From: Physella acuta
Lineage: Eukaryota; Mollusca; Gastropoda; Physidae
Assembly (NCBI RefSeq): GCF_028476545.1
Contig: NW_026731915.1
Location: 272,001-336,000 of the forward strand
Direction: 5' to 3'
Length of the DNA stretch: 64,000 nucleotides
The first letter of the stretch is position 1. Each line of letters begins with the position of its first letter. Positions 12,401 to 27,400 of the stretch are shown here, in pieces. The notes below the pieces were generated by a model that was not told the DNA's origin, made no database searches, and saw nothing but the letters and a program-made list of their open reading frames with translations. Position numbers and translations under genes: made by a program.

Positions 12401-15400
12401 AAATGAAAGGTATTGGTTGTAGCTGTAGCGTTGGTCCCCTAGGTAGCGGGCTGTAAAACACAAAATATTGTAGAGGTTAATACATTTATTTCAATTCACA
12501 TCACCTCTGACAGTGTTATTCTAACAACCAAGTACACTAAAAACAAATCATTATTTCAATTATAGGACAAACCATATTTCTTATTTTAAAAACTAATTAC
12601 TTTACCCATATTTGCCAAAAAACTGCTATGTTATCAGACATACGTTAACATATAAAGTAACAGAAAAAGTGAATTTTTATTTTATTTCTTTTACTCTAAA
12701 AAGTTCAATGATTATCTATCGTGAATTGTATTTAACAATTCATTGAATTCATTAGAAATGTTTAGGTTGCAAGGATGTTTGATAATTTAATAAGGTAAAA
12801 TAATAATAATCAATTTAACAGTAATATTTTAAGCAGTAAGAAAAATTCACCGAAGAAACAGCAAGACATATGCTAGAGAGGGGCACAAACCTGGAGCAGA
12901 GAAGTAAACAGCTTCAGATGTGTTGGATGAGACACCAACATTCTGGGCTATGTTGTTGTACTGCAGCTCCACCTCTTTATAGCTTCTTGTAATAGCTGTC
13001 CAGCGTTCAGCACCTGTAACAAACATTGTACCGTGGTTCATTTTCATACAATACATACATAAAAACATGCTGCATTAGGGTTTCATCATCATTTCCCGTT
13101 CGTGCCCAAGACAGATGGGGCAGATGAAGTAGAGTTCAACTGCTTCAGAGACCTCGGTATAAGAAGGGATAGCGTGGTCTGCGCTATGCCCAGCCGTCTT
13201 TGTTTACCTAACGTGAGTTAGGTACCATTCACAGGGAAGTGACCAGACCAGGAAAAAAAATTAGGAAATTTTCTTCGGACAAGAACTCAATATGTTTTAT
13301 CTATTTTTTAAATCGCAGCTAAAGCATTCTCACGCCATTACTGTTCTAATTAATCGTTTAATATAGCTAATATTATAAATAAAACAAGTTTATGTTACTC
13401 TAAAATGATATTGAAAGTCTTGTCTAATTGCAATTTAATGTTTAATTTATAAACAACTTTTTTAAAAAAATTACAATTACAATGTAACAAAAGTGGCAAT
13501 TAAGTTCAACATTTAGCTAATTTAAAGTGTACTAATCTAGTCTAGTTACACTTTTGTTTTCAATTTTAAATTATGCCTTATATTCTTTTAAAGATTGGCA
13601 TGGTAAAAATGTTAGTCTTCAACTGGAAAATGCCTAGATTCAGATTAATTGTTATTTGAAAGTTTTGGGCACATGTGATGGAAAATGAAATCGACCAGAT
13701 TAGCTGAAATTAGAAAGTGTCTGATATGTGAACCAAAGTTAACCATTTCGATAGCCAAACCACATCGTTATTTTTGTTTTTGGAATGGCTGTAAATTGTT
13801 TGAGGTCATCCATAAATGACGTTACGTTTTTTTTTTACGATTTTTACCTCTCCTCTCCATCACAAAAGACAGACGACCCCCCCCCCCCCTAAAATGACGT
13901 CACACCTCAGCCAACAACCGCTCCCCCCTCCTCAAAATTGAATTTGAATTTTTTTTAAACATCGTTTTTTTTTCTAAAATATTAACTGAGCTCGACCAAC
14001 GTAGGGTATTTTAATTAATTTGTATTACAATTTTTTTTTAAAGTTTTCTAAAACGCGTAATATCGGCTAAAATTCAGTTTCTAACATTACTTTTTTAAAA
14101 TGAAAAAATATGACGTCACACTATCTGACCCCCTCCCCCTCATTACACGTCACAAAATTACGGACCCTCCTTTCCTCCCCCCCCCCCCCCCCCAGAGTGA
14201 CGTTATTTATGGAAGACCCCTTATTAAAAACAGTCCATATCGTATTTTTTCTTTGGAGTCACGTTGAGTTCAGTTTTTTTTTTTAAAAATCTGTAGGCCT
14301 ATAGCATAGGTATTGCAGGAACAGCTATTTGAAATTACTGTGACGTCATTTTAATTTTTTTCCCCACAAGCAGTACCAAACACGTACTTGTGGGGTCAAG
14401 GTGAGGTCACAAGAGCCACGGTTGCTACAAGGGGGGGGGGGGGGGTGTAGTCTAGTCTTCATAGTCACCTTTTGCAAGGATTTTAATATTAATTTTAGAT
14501 AGCTAAATAAAATAAAATCAGAGAGAAACTGTAGATTTGGGTGGGTTAAAATACAGAAAGATAAATTATGCTATATCGATAGCTAGATTACCAGGCTTGT
14601 GAGATGCGAGTTTCATTTGAAGAAGAGCATTATTTTAGATTACTTTTCCCGTGTTTTTGATAAATATTCAACTGATATCAGCGGAAAATTTGGACCAAAA
14701 AATTGCGTTCTGAAAAATACTGAAATTCGCAGAAATTCTGAATCTTGACCTAGATCTATATTTCATCTTAATCTAACACCGTCAGACCTAGCGCAATCGT
14801 CTAATTAAAAAGAAATGTGCATATTTGACCTAAGTACTGTAATTCTCGATTTAAATACAAATATAATATATGGAATGCGCAGGTCGGCCGTTTTCGTTTT
14901 TTTTTTTATTTATTTTTTTTTCCTAATTTTTAAAATTTCGGCAAAAATCGAAGATCGGCGGAAAAATTCGGCAAAGATTAAATCAGCGGAGGAAAATTGC
15001 AGCTGAAACGGAAAAATCGGATTTCCGCTAAAGTTCGGAAAAGTCACATCCCTGCATTCAGAGTTGCATGGACTCAGGGACATTCTACTTATTTTAACCC
15101 AGATTCGAACTTGACTCTCGGGTTAGCAGTCTAGCTCTCTACTGCTAGGCCGCGCCGTGCATTAGGGTTTAGACAACTAAAATTCATAGAAAGTCATACC
15201 TTTATAATAATAACCTCAAGTTTTACATTAAAAAGTTATTCCTTTTTTATATAAATAGTTCATTGCTTAACATAGAGATGTTGATGAATCCAAACAAAAA
15301 AACAATACTAAACCAGACTCAAACTTGCCTCTGTCATAGTTGGAGGTAATATTGGAGGCAACATAGCCCTCAGCACTAGTACACTCAGAGGAATGGCCAT

Positions 15401-18400
15401 AACAAAAGCAGGAAATACAACCAAAACGGTCCTTCTCACTCAGACCAAAGTAACCTGGCTTGCACCTACAAACAGAAATTAGGTTATTTGTCAGAGGCTA
15501 ATGTGATCAAAACATTTGTAATTGCTGAAAATAATATCAATATCAACCAAAACCATAGTTAGTTTAATGAATATATACACTTAACAAAAATTTTTAATTT
15601 ATAAAGGCTAATAAAAAGACACTGATACATGATGATGTTGAAATGAACTCAAAGGTAACACAAGATAAACACAAGAGAAATTCTAGCCCTTACTTGTCAC
15701 ACTGCCTGCCATCAACATTCTCCTTACAGCTACACAGGCCAGTTGTGGGGTTGCACCTAGGTATGTTGTCCAGGCTCCCAGCAACCAAACAGTCACAAGG
15801 TCTGGGGAGGAAGAGAGAAATCTTTACTGCATACTACAGACATGTTTAACTGCTGACTCAATGGCTGTATGGTCAAATCAACTCAAGAGAGAAATCTTTA
15901 CTGCATACTACAGACATGTTTAACTGCTGACTCAATGGCTGTATGGGCAAATCAACTCAAATACAGATTTGTTACAACTGATCCATCTAATTTTTTTAAT
16001 CTTTTAGATTATTGCTTACATAAAGTAGGAATTCTCCTTTCATAAAACCCTGATACAGTCGTTTTGAGGTACTAAAAAATGTTTCAAATAAAATTTATAA
16101 AAAAATATTTTGAAAAACTAAAATGTGTTTCAAATAATATGAGGAGTTATTTCAGTTAGATTTTAGCAATTTAAATTTAAATTTGAAAATGTAGCTCAAG
16201 CCCTGAAAAAGACTATGAGAGCTTAAGGACACACTGTTGAACAGAACCATGTATATTCAGCATGAATAAAATAATAGAGACAGGTACTTACTGGCATCCA
16301 TTGTCGCTGTAGTCATAGAAGTTGGGCAGACAGCGATCACACCTTTGTCCTCCTACACCTGGCTTACACAGACACTGTCCACTGTTGTCACACTGTAGTG
16401 ATCTGGAACCTAGGGAAGTTTTAAAATGTTTACAATTAAAATACTGTGCAGTACTTAGAATAGAGTATTGTCACTGTAGAGATCTGGAACCTAGGGAAAC
16501 ATTCAAGTATTAAAATGTTTACAACTGAAATACTGTGCAGTACTTAGAGTATTGTCACTGTAGAGATCTGGAACCTAGGGAAACATTTAAGTATTAAAAT
16601 GTTTACAATTAAAATACTGTGCAGTACTTAGAATAGTGTATTGTCCTGTTGAAACATTCATAATGCCAACCACATTTTTTACACTTTAATAAAACATATT
16701 ACATCAGATTTCAAATATAACAAAATATTCATATTTCTGCTGTCCAGTTACAGTAGGATTAACATATAGTACCGTAGAACTATAACAATACTGACATTCA
16801 AAGTATTGTAGTAACTGTATTCAGAGTACAGTAATTCATCAAAATTTCTAGTAAAAAGTGTGATTGCCCTTTTTGACCCTGTGGTCAGTAAATGAAATAA
16901 GAATTCATTTTGCTTCTGTCCTGCGACTTCTGTAGAGGATAATATTTACAACATCCTTACATAATTTTTCAGTCCGATGCTATTTTACCATTTCTTTCCA
17001 ATAGTTTTAGTTTCTTTCTAATAATAATCATGTGTTTTAATTTCACTACCCCAGTAAGCACAGAAAAAAAAAAAAAATAACTGACCTATGGGGTGGCAGG
17101 AACAAGCCAGACACTCCCCCTCATGCCTGTAGTAGTTTTCTTTACACAGCTCACAGTGGACACCATCAGTGTAGTCCCTGCAGTTGGTACACCTGCCACC
17201 GTGTCCAGTGGTACGGAACAGGTCAGGGTCAAACTCACAGGTGTCTGACAGGCCATTGCAGTCACAGGCTACAGAATCAAACAAACATGGGAATCAATCA
17301 TTACTTTATGCTAGAATTACTCTCACTTGTACTAATTAATTACACTTCTAATTTAGAACACAGAACAAAGGAAAAAAATCATTAGTATATTATTAAAATA
17401 GAGTTTAATGTTACAAGCAGTTGTAAATTAAATGTTGAATTGCTAAGAATCTTTTTTTTAAAAAGATGGTCAAAAGTTGTTATACCTCTTATTTGTTTAT
17501 GCAATTGTAAATAAACATTTTATAAAGTTAAAAATCAAACCATAAATTTAAAATTATGTATAAAAAAAAAACATTCCAAAATATGATTAATAAAAAGAAA
17601 GTAGGGAATGGTTAAACAGACCACTGTTTTACCACGTTTGAAATAAAGATTGATGAAAACAAAAATGTATGGATTCATTTTAAATATTTGCAACTACATT
17701 CCAACAATAGAAAACAAAAGAAACAAACATCTGCAAAAAAAAATTGTAAAAAAAAAAATTAAAGTAATTTTACAAAGTAGATATAAACAGAATGCCAACT
17801 TAAAGTAATTTTTTTTTTGAAGTGTTAAAACTCAAAATGTAAAGTGTAAAACTGCATCGCAGCACAATTTTTTGCAACATGAACAATGTAAAAAATATCT
17901 TGTAAAAACTGTATTACCCTCAAACAGCTGTAAATAAAACCAAAACACCAGGAGCATGTTGGGAACTTACCTTAGTAATCCGAAAGCTGCATGACAAATG
18001 TAAAAAGTGGATCAACAAAATTAAGGCAAATACTAAACATAGTAGCCATTAGTTTTTAAACAGTTTTTTTTCAGTTACCTTCTACCATATTAGACTATAG
18101 AGAAGCCACCATTTTTTTAGAACTGTAAACCCATATCTCTGTGTTAGTATTCATCTGATGTATATTAATTCAAGAGAAAACCTCACCCTTGCATTCATTA
18201 ACATTGAATTCAGTTGCTCTCCCCCATGGGCGGTCATTATAGAAGGGAAGGCACTTCTCACAATCAGCTCCTGTAGTATTGTGCTCACACACGCACATCA
18301 GCCTGTCCTGTAGGTCTTGTCCCTTCACTAAAGCACACTCACTAGCATGGCCATTACACTTACACCTGCAAGATTTTCAGAAGCTTTTTTAAGTCGAGTG

Positions 18401-21400
18401 ACACTAAAAACTTAAAGTAATCAATTAATTAGGCATTCTATATGTTGGGTACCTGGAAGTAACCAACACAATTAGTGATACATATTAGGAATTCATTAGG
18501 TACAAAAAGAGTAGAGTACCTGGCACCAACAGCAAAATCAGAAATAGCATAGAAGTATGACTTGAGCACCTGAGCATCACCAAACACTTCATCACCAAAT
18601 GTGTTCATTCGAGTCAGCACTATCCTGATGTCTGTAGCTGTTACCCATTCCTAGCAGAGTACACAAAATCAAATTCTGTACACTCTAAACTATCAAAACT
18701 AGCAGTATGGTATATCAGAAATATGGATTACATAGTGAGTATTGTTTTTTTTTAAATAAGAATTTATTAACAATGCCTAAGGTATTTACAGCAGTAATAA
18801 AACAATCAACAGCTACAGTGAACAAGAAACCTAAGATAGGTATGAACGGTCTCAAATAACATATAAGGTAAGAGAATAAGGGCCTACTGTTAGATTGAAC
18901 TTTATTGGCAGCATTCATTAATGAGTAACAGTTTTAATATTCTTGTTACTAATGTATAATAACTAATTAATGTTTCAATTTTTGCTAATAGTACCCTTAT
19001 TCAGAAAGATGTCTAGATGTCCATGAGTGGCTAGATTTATTTTATAAAAATTATAACACTGTCCTACAGTACTACTATAAATATGTATTTTTTTTTAAAT
19101 GTGTTATGAAAAGACAACTCTGACAAAAAAGAACTTGTGGTGAGTCAGGCTAATACAGCAAGTTATGTCCCATTAGTGTTACCTATAAGGCAACACAGAG
19201 TAATCACATACTTGGCCCAATTAGGTGACCTACACCTTAGGCCTATAAGCCATAAATAAATCTTAAGCTCCACTCTAAGTTTATCATTGCCTGATTGGGT
19301 TTATTCACCAGAAATAATGTGCCCAGTGACCAAGGCAAATAAACTCTATCCCACACAGAATGTTTTTAACAGAGGGATACACAAGATGAATGTTAAATCA
19401 GTCATGTACACCACCCCCCACACAATGTTTGTAACAGAGGGATACACAAGATGAATGTTAAATCAGTCATGTACACCACCCCCCACACAATGTTTGTAAC
19501 AGAGGGATACACAAGATGAATGTTAAATCAGTCATGTACACCACCCCCCACACAATGTTTGTAACAGAGGGATACACAAGATGAATGTTAAATCAGTCAT
19601 GTACACCACCCCCCACACAATGTTTGTAACAGGGATACACAAGATGAATGTTAAATCAGTCATGTACACCACCACCACCCTCCCCCCCCCCCCACACACA
19701 ATGTTTGTAACAGAGGGATACACAAGATGAATGTTAAATCAGTCATGTACACCATCCCATCCCCCCATAGTAAATTTGATATACAGTTTGGGGTAAATTT
19801 TAATTGTGCTCTATACATATTTCACAGCATATTATATATATAGTAATAAAAATGTGGTTTAATCAGAATAACAATGTAAGAAAAAATGTTAAAACCTTTT
19901 TAGTAATGAAATGTTTCTTTAATAAACAGTACAGCTGCAGCTGTCAATGCTTGCAAAATTGTTTTTAAAAACTCATTTTCTTTGTAGGCTAATAATTTCA
20001 GCACAAAGAGAAGTTCAGAGTGATTTCCCTTTATTCTGGATATTCACTATACTTTTCTATTCTTTAGCAACCACCTGGATAAATGTTAACTTAAGATAAA
20101 GCTTAAGTAAGAAGTACTGTATTATCTTTGACATCAGATGTGTGGGGGTCACTGAAAGAGTGACATAAGTAATTACCAACTCCACCATACCCTCCCTCTC
20201 CATGGTCCGATCGGGTAATTGGTCCCATTACTCATATAGACCGGCCCCCCTGCTTTTTACATTTAGAAAATGAGTATCAGCACAATGGGACAAATCATGA
20301 AATGTCACAGTCTGACATGACTAGATAAGCCCCGAAATTACTGCAAAAAGTGCAAGCACACTAAGTTAAGCCCCGCCACTTTTTTGCCAGCTCCAACTTT
20401 GTGCACGCACGAAACCTTGAGGGTTAGTATAACCGAAATACAGACCATTTCATGCTAATTATTAATGGCATGTCCCATTTCACCCTTCAATAAAATATTA
20501 AAGTACACGTTGTTTTGTTTTTTGTTTTTTTTTTGTCTGTGTGGCGAGTTTAACTTTTTGCCGAGATTATCTAGACAAGATCCCACAATTCTTAGAGAAT
20601 CATCCATAAATGACGTCACGCTTTTTTGACGATTTTTACCTCCCCTCCGTCACACATCGTCACAAAAAGCCAGACCCCCACCCCTAAAATGACGTCACAC
20701 TACAGCCTACAACCCCCCCCCCTCAAAATTGCAGTTGAATTGTTCTTTAAACATCGATATTTTTTCCAAAATCTTGTCTAACTCTGTCAACATAGAGTAT
20801 TTTAATCCATTCCGATTACAATTTATGAAAACAGTTTTCTAAAACGCGAAATAACGGCTACAATTCGTTTTCTAACATTGCTTTTTTATAATCCAAAAGT
20901 GTGACGTCACACCATCTGAACTCCCCCCCCCCCCTCATCACACCGTCACAAAATTACGGACCGGACCCACCCCTTCGAGTGTGACGTCATTTATGTACGA
21001 CCCCTTAGTACAAAAGACATGGTAAATAAGTTAAAGACATGAGAGTAAGTTGAAGGTCTATACCGTATGTGGGTATATAACAGCTTTCGCCCGACTATGT
21101 TACAGACATGTAGGTGAGTTTATCTGTAGATACATGCTAATCAACGTTGGACGGGCACTGCCACGGCACACGGCGTGCCCGGTGATGATGAGTCAGACGT
21201 ACGTGAGACGAGAGCTTGATCAACATTTGAAAGCGCTGCATGATACCGGAAGCACGGGGGCGGGAGGGGGGGGGGGTTGCAGAAAAAATCTGAAACCACT
21301 GAATGAAACAATAACATTGGGCAATAGCGGAACTAATGTCGTTAAAACAATCGTTAGCATGCTCTCCAAATCTCAAGGGTGGTCTTTTTAAGTTTCAGAA

Positions 21401-24400
21401 GATTTCAATCAAATGCTCAAAGCTCTTCTCAAATATGTTATACCATTACACAATGGTAAAAACAAAACGCCGGAATGTCTTACTGAAACTTTTTTTATTT
21501 TTCATTATATTTATTTGCTACTGAATGACAGTATCGTTTATTTAGATTTTAAAAAAAACACATGAAACTACATTGTATTGTCTAATCACCGTTTTAAATG
21601 GAACCCACACTTCGCATGTAATACAGACGAAACATTGTCATAATTTTATCTTCAAATATGAGGGTGGGGAAACAGCCTCATTAGGACTAATGATAAAAGG
21701 GTCAGGTCAGAGGTTAATTAACCTGGTATCATCTGTCTTAGATAATCGAAACGGTGAATGGAACCTTCCGCTCGAGTAAAAAATTTTTGACGCTAGGAAA
21801 TAAAGATCGCGCGGATATTTCATGCAAATCATCTCACTCGTACTAGAAAGTTGCGTAATAGAAGAAAGGTCGTTATGGAAACAAAATAACATTTATATTT
21901 AGCGCTTTGTTAACAGATACTGCTCAATCTGAGAAAATAATTAACCTTGAAACATCATTAGTCGTTGTTGGGTTTTCTTTCTATAACGATCCGGCCAGAT
22001 CCTACGATCGCGTAATGTGATGAGAAAGATACAACTACCACTCATATTCCACAACTTGTAGGCCTAATTAAACAGCCCAGCACAGCCATATTTCATTGTT
22101 GATAACTAGAAAGCGTATCAAACTTTTCAAGTGCCATTACCGCACACAATACGGCCGTATCAAGGGGCTAAAGGTGACCGCTTTTACCAGTGTGGAAAGG
22201 GGAGAGAACCATAGGGTAACATATTGACTGATTGAATCAGCCGCGCCCCCCCCCCCCCCCTCTTACCACCACGACGATTAAAAAAATGTGTCCGTCCAGT
22301 AGACAGGCCCGCTACGCTCTCTCAAGTGCTGAGTTACATGGGTAGACGCCGCCTCCAGGCCAGATTTAGCTGACCTACTTTACACTGGTCTAGCAGACAT
22401 CTGACCAAAAGTCAGCAGCTAATACATGTTTTAAGAGGGAGGGGTGGGGCGAGAAGGGTGGAATGTATAAAAGAAAAGTACAGTTGACACAGTACATACC
22501 AACAACCACTTGGGGAAACTTTCCAATGTAATTTTTTTACAAGGAATGAGAAATTAGAACAAAGCAACACAAGAAGTTAAATAAGAACACCAGTGAGCAG
22601 GTGCACGTAGAAGTACAAATATCCCGTGGCATGGGGGTGGGAGAGGGAGGAGGGGGGGGGAGATTGCCGGTTTCAATCAAGAAATTCTAGACGTTTTTTT
22701 TTTATCCAAACAGGCATCCGAAGACACCTTAAACTCAAGAAGCTTTAGTAAATTACTCTCAGATTCATATATAAGGCCTATTTATTTGACTTATAAACAA
22801 TATCCAATATTAATACAAATTTAATAACCAGGAACTTTAAAATACAAAAAATTGGTCAAAGCAGCTGAGTGGAGATACTGAGGATAGAGTGTCAATTAAA
22901 GACCTATTTTATCTGTTTAGTAAAATGTAGTGGATCTACACTTTTAAACTGATGAGAGTGTACTTGAAAATGTCAATTAGTTCTAAAGCTTATATGCCTA
23001 TATTAAAGTTATTTGAATATGGACACTTATGGATGCATATTATGGGTAGTCAGCGGCTCTAATGTTGAACAGATGCTCCATTTATTAGCTGCGTTATCAA
23101 CTTCAGTCAAGTGTTTGTGTGGGATTAAGGAGTAGCACAGGAAAAAATAAAGCTACACTAAACCATTCAAGTCAATTTTACTTCTAGGACCACTAGATTG
23201 TACAAAAATACATCCATTCAGTGTAAGCTTGACATTCATTGACAAATATACATCCATTAAGTACAAGTTTGACATTAAATGAGGAACTTAGCTTTAAAAA
23301 GGAATGAAAAATCTATTTTCTTTTTAAATTATTGTAATTGTCCAATGTCTAAAAGATGAAACTGCATCAGTATTGCTAAAAAAACTTATGTTTGGACATT
23401 TTGTCCACCTGTCAATTACCTTAAACCTCACAAGATAGGGTTATGGTTTAGGTTAAGCTACAAACTCATTTGATAAAATTCACCATGTCTGCCCCCCCCC
23501 CTACAGCCTACAGGCATTTTATGAAATGCTGGGTTTTAACTTCGCCCATCATGAATCATATACATTCTCACTGTCTTATTGATGAAGCTTTTAGTAATTA
23601 AGCTTTATAACACACCAGTGACCACATGAGAGGCCCAATGTGTCCGGGGCACATTAGGGCCAAGATGATAAGTGACCTCATGCTCTAAGGATACATGACA
23701 ACACTTAGGGAAAGCAAGATTCACCTATACAAGAACATATGAAGTAGAGTTATTGTGACTAAACTATGTGAACTTTATTCCAATAACTATTCAATTTCAA
23801 TCCATTCTAACCTTCTCCATAGATTTTACCCAAGGAAAACCTTACAGATTAAAGCTGATAATAATTAAAAGACAATATATGTTGCCACAAAAGAAAAGTA
23901 CTGCTGTAGCATCAAAAGAGGGTGGTAGGGGTTGCTGATCATATCAGGTGACACCATCCATTGGAGGGACACCAAAACAAAAAAATAGTTCATTTATTTT
24001 GAATAAGGAAGTCTGTTTTTGCAACTAGCTTAAGAGCTGATTACAGTTATTTTAATCATTAGGGATAGGGTGACACCAAATTATCTACAGTTTTAGTACA
24101 TCCTATACAAGTTCTTAAGCCAAGGTGGGGAATGACACCCTCTGTTACCGCACAGGTTGTCAAATAACCTAGTGAAGCCACTAGCTAATTAAACAGTGAA
24201 ATTTTTAAAAATACATGATAAAAAAAAGTGTTACCTGCAACTTGGTACTGTTGCTAAACTCAAACATACTAGGTCTGCCTTCAAGTGTACTAAAAGCCAC
24301 AGTGCCTCCATACAGTGGACTGATATCACTGAACTCATTGCTGCAGACAGCTTGGTCCTCTGTGGCCTTGGTAATGATACCCCTACGGGGCAGCTGGAAT

Positions 24401-27400
24401 GTGTCTTCACATGTAGCACTGTAGAACTGGTATGGTATCCACGGCCCATCCTCAGTTGTACGCTTATAAATAGCAAAGCTTTCCGGCCTCGGTGAGTGGA
24501 ACTTCAAATTGACATAAGTTATGTCAAAGGCTTTTTCTGTAAGATGAAATGTATATCGTGGTAAATAAATCTTTTTAAACAAATAACTAAATCTTAGGTA
24601 AAAAACATTTTGATTAAAACCCATCAAATATTAACGACTATTACTATTAACCATTTGCTAAGTTTTCATTTACTAAAATTTAAAAAATAGTGTCAATAGA
24701 ATGCAAGCTTTAATCATGAAAACACAACAAAACATTTAAATCCATTAAAATAGTTAAATTGCAACCAAACAGACCAATCACACGAAGAAAAAATAACAGC
24801 AGTGTAACCACTACAACAGACTTTACTGGCACATTCACTTCAAGACAGGAAACAGCCCATTACCAGCGTAATCCCACAATTCCAGCAATCTTCTACTAGA
24901 TCTACATCTTAACTGTTTATGCCTCTGCTAACTATTTTTTTTTGCAAACGCTGATAAAAACAATAAACTATTAGAGAGAGCTGCTGTCAAATATAATGTG
25001 ATGTACCATTAGTACAAAACATGTCAAAGATTACTTAATTATCATCAGCTGCTGCAAGCTGGCAGTATTTATACATAGTTGTATATATATTATGATTAAT
25101 ACCATAGAATTAGAATGACTATTTTCATTTTAGCAACTTTGTTAAGTAAATAGACTAGTATTCCTAGTTCACAAACCATTAAGCTGTACCATTTTCTTAC
25201 AGTATGCTAAAGCTGGTGTAATAAACAGGTCTACTAATAAAATAATACAAATAAATATGTAAACATCAGTCTATGGGTATAGCTGTTTAATTATTGTAAT
25301 TTATGTAATTTAAAAAATCCTTAAGTAATCAATGACAATGCAAGACAACATTATTACTACTTAATGACAAATCTGTGTTCTATTGGTTGTGATGAAAAAA
25401 AATTAATAGACTAATAAAATTAATTTTTTTTCAAGTCTATTTAAATTTATTCCATTTCCAGTTGTTATTTAAAAATTTACTGTATAGAACATATAATGTA
25501 ATATTTTTCTTCTCCATCCAGTGTCTCTCTGTTCTGAATGTGTACAATCTAAAATACACACACCCCCTCAAAATTGTACTAATTTAATTACATTGCTCTA
25601 TCCTGTCCGAAAATGGAGTCTTCTTTAAAAAAAGGGGTGTTAGGTTACTGGTAGTTAACTAAATACACATATGGCTGGCTAATGTCAATGCTAACCCTGC
25701 CCCTAACCCTAATTTCTAACCATAAAATTAGTCGAGACTACAATACTACTAACAACCCAACACACCTATTTTATGGAAGAGTCTATTATCGGACACCTGT
25801 ATCTATAATCATCCCCACTTAACCAACTTAAATAAAGTATTTAAATATTAAAGTCTGCATCAAGATTTATGTAAATTTTTAGTATGTTGGGATTCGGGGG
25901 GAATAAAATTTTCGCAGATATTAGCGAAATTTACCCACATTAATTAAGCATATGTTATAGAAAATGCTAGACAAACATGTCACGTGACAGTTTTTGCACA
26001 CTTCTCACCATTTCATGTCTCACATTTTACCAAGTTCTGCAAAAGACATGGTGATTTAGAAAGTCTACTCTGAAGTGCAGTCTTAGTTACATAAATAAAT
26101 AATACATTTGATCATTAGCCTGGCCTAAAATAACTAGATCTAAAGTAAAGTGGCGTCTGTGGACAGAAATAGCGTTGGATATATTAAAATTTTTAGTGGT
26201 GAGACTCCACGCAGACTTTTATGGAATGTTATTTTTTATGCACACACTTGATTCTTATGCAGACAAAGCATATTTTGTTCGTTTTGTTTCTTATTTAAAT
26301 AATTGAAATAAATATGTTACACATAATAAATAGTGTTGATGATTGTTTTATAAATTAATATATCGGAAAACAAAAAATATGAAGAAATATGAAATAAGTT
26401 TTAATTAAATTTAGATCTAGATTTTTCTAAACCGCGATGTAGAAATACAACATCAATTTACAGTAATCAAACATGTAGCTAGGAATTCTAATTTGGAAGC
26501 TGCTTCCCTTACTGATAATTTTGGATTGGATGGTTGCTACAGCAATTTTAACAATTTCAGGGTCAGGTGAGACCTGATCAGCGTTCCAGACTTTTCTCTC
26601 CGAGGGGGTGGGGGCACTTGGTTTTTTGGAGAGGAGTGGGTGGACGGGTGGACACTGGTAATAGTATTTGTATTCAATATAAATTCCATTTCGTTCGCGG
26701 GGTGGCGGGGGCTGTAGACTTTCTGGGGGCGAAGCTAAAGAGATGCCTGGAAGAAACTCAGGACCCGATAGAGATTTTATTTCACTTTTTGCTTAGTAGA
26801 CATGTTTGTAGAGATTGATGATCTAAAATATCTTTAAATCCTTTAAACATTTTAAAAAAACTTAGGCCTATAGATTTAGACTTAGATTTAAATATAGATC
26901 TAGAGTATCAAGATTAGTTTAAAGCTCCTTTTTACTTAAAGTGTAAGTAATATACTCTAATTTTTCGTTAGTGTCTGCAAAAAGGTTAACCCTCCAAAAA
27001 GTATATCCCTGAAGCGGACACCCCAATTTTTCCTCTAAGATAGCTTGATTAACCTTAACTATGATATTTATAGCTTTCTAATTCTATATATAGGGCCTAT
27101 ATATGAGCTATTTATAGTTAACCCAGTTCTATAAGCTATGATTGGTTCGATTTATTCCTCTAATCTGGGGCCTAGTGCTCTTCATCCGGGTGATGTTACC
27201 TACATAAAACGTCATACCTCGCAACTTCAAAAAATTCCAATAAAATTCCTATAGGAGTGAAATGTAAGAAATTGACCCAGATGTGTTTAAAAATGGACAT
27301 GCGTAGTGTCATTCAAAACATTCATACTTCATACAATTATTATAGTAAGCGAAAAGCAGCAATGAGCAGGGCGTCAGCACGGGGGAAACTATCTGCAGAG

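Larger units (their letters stand above)
18651..24234 (-). other. Laminin intron 2 (5.6 kb)
   Basis: Holds a 65-bp tandem array (19360-19755), a MITE (20600-21006) and a stretch from about 20.1 to 22.7 kb with more C/G runs and CpGs than its surroundings. I see no coding exon in it. An open frame at 21050-21391 resembles nothing I know. Confidence 0.8.

Noticed and set aside
21050-21391. 113-residue open frame in laminin intron 2
   Set aside because: No recognisable domain, contains a poly-Gly run from a G tract, overlaps an opposite-strand frame of similar length.
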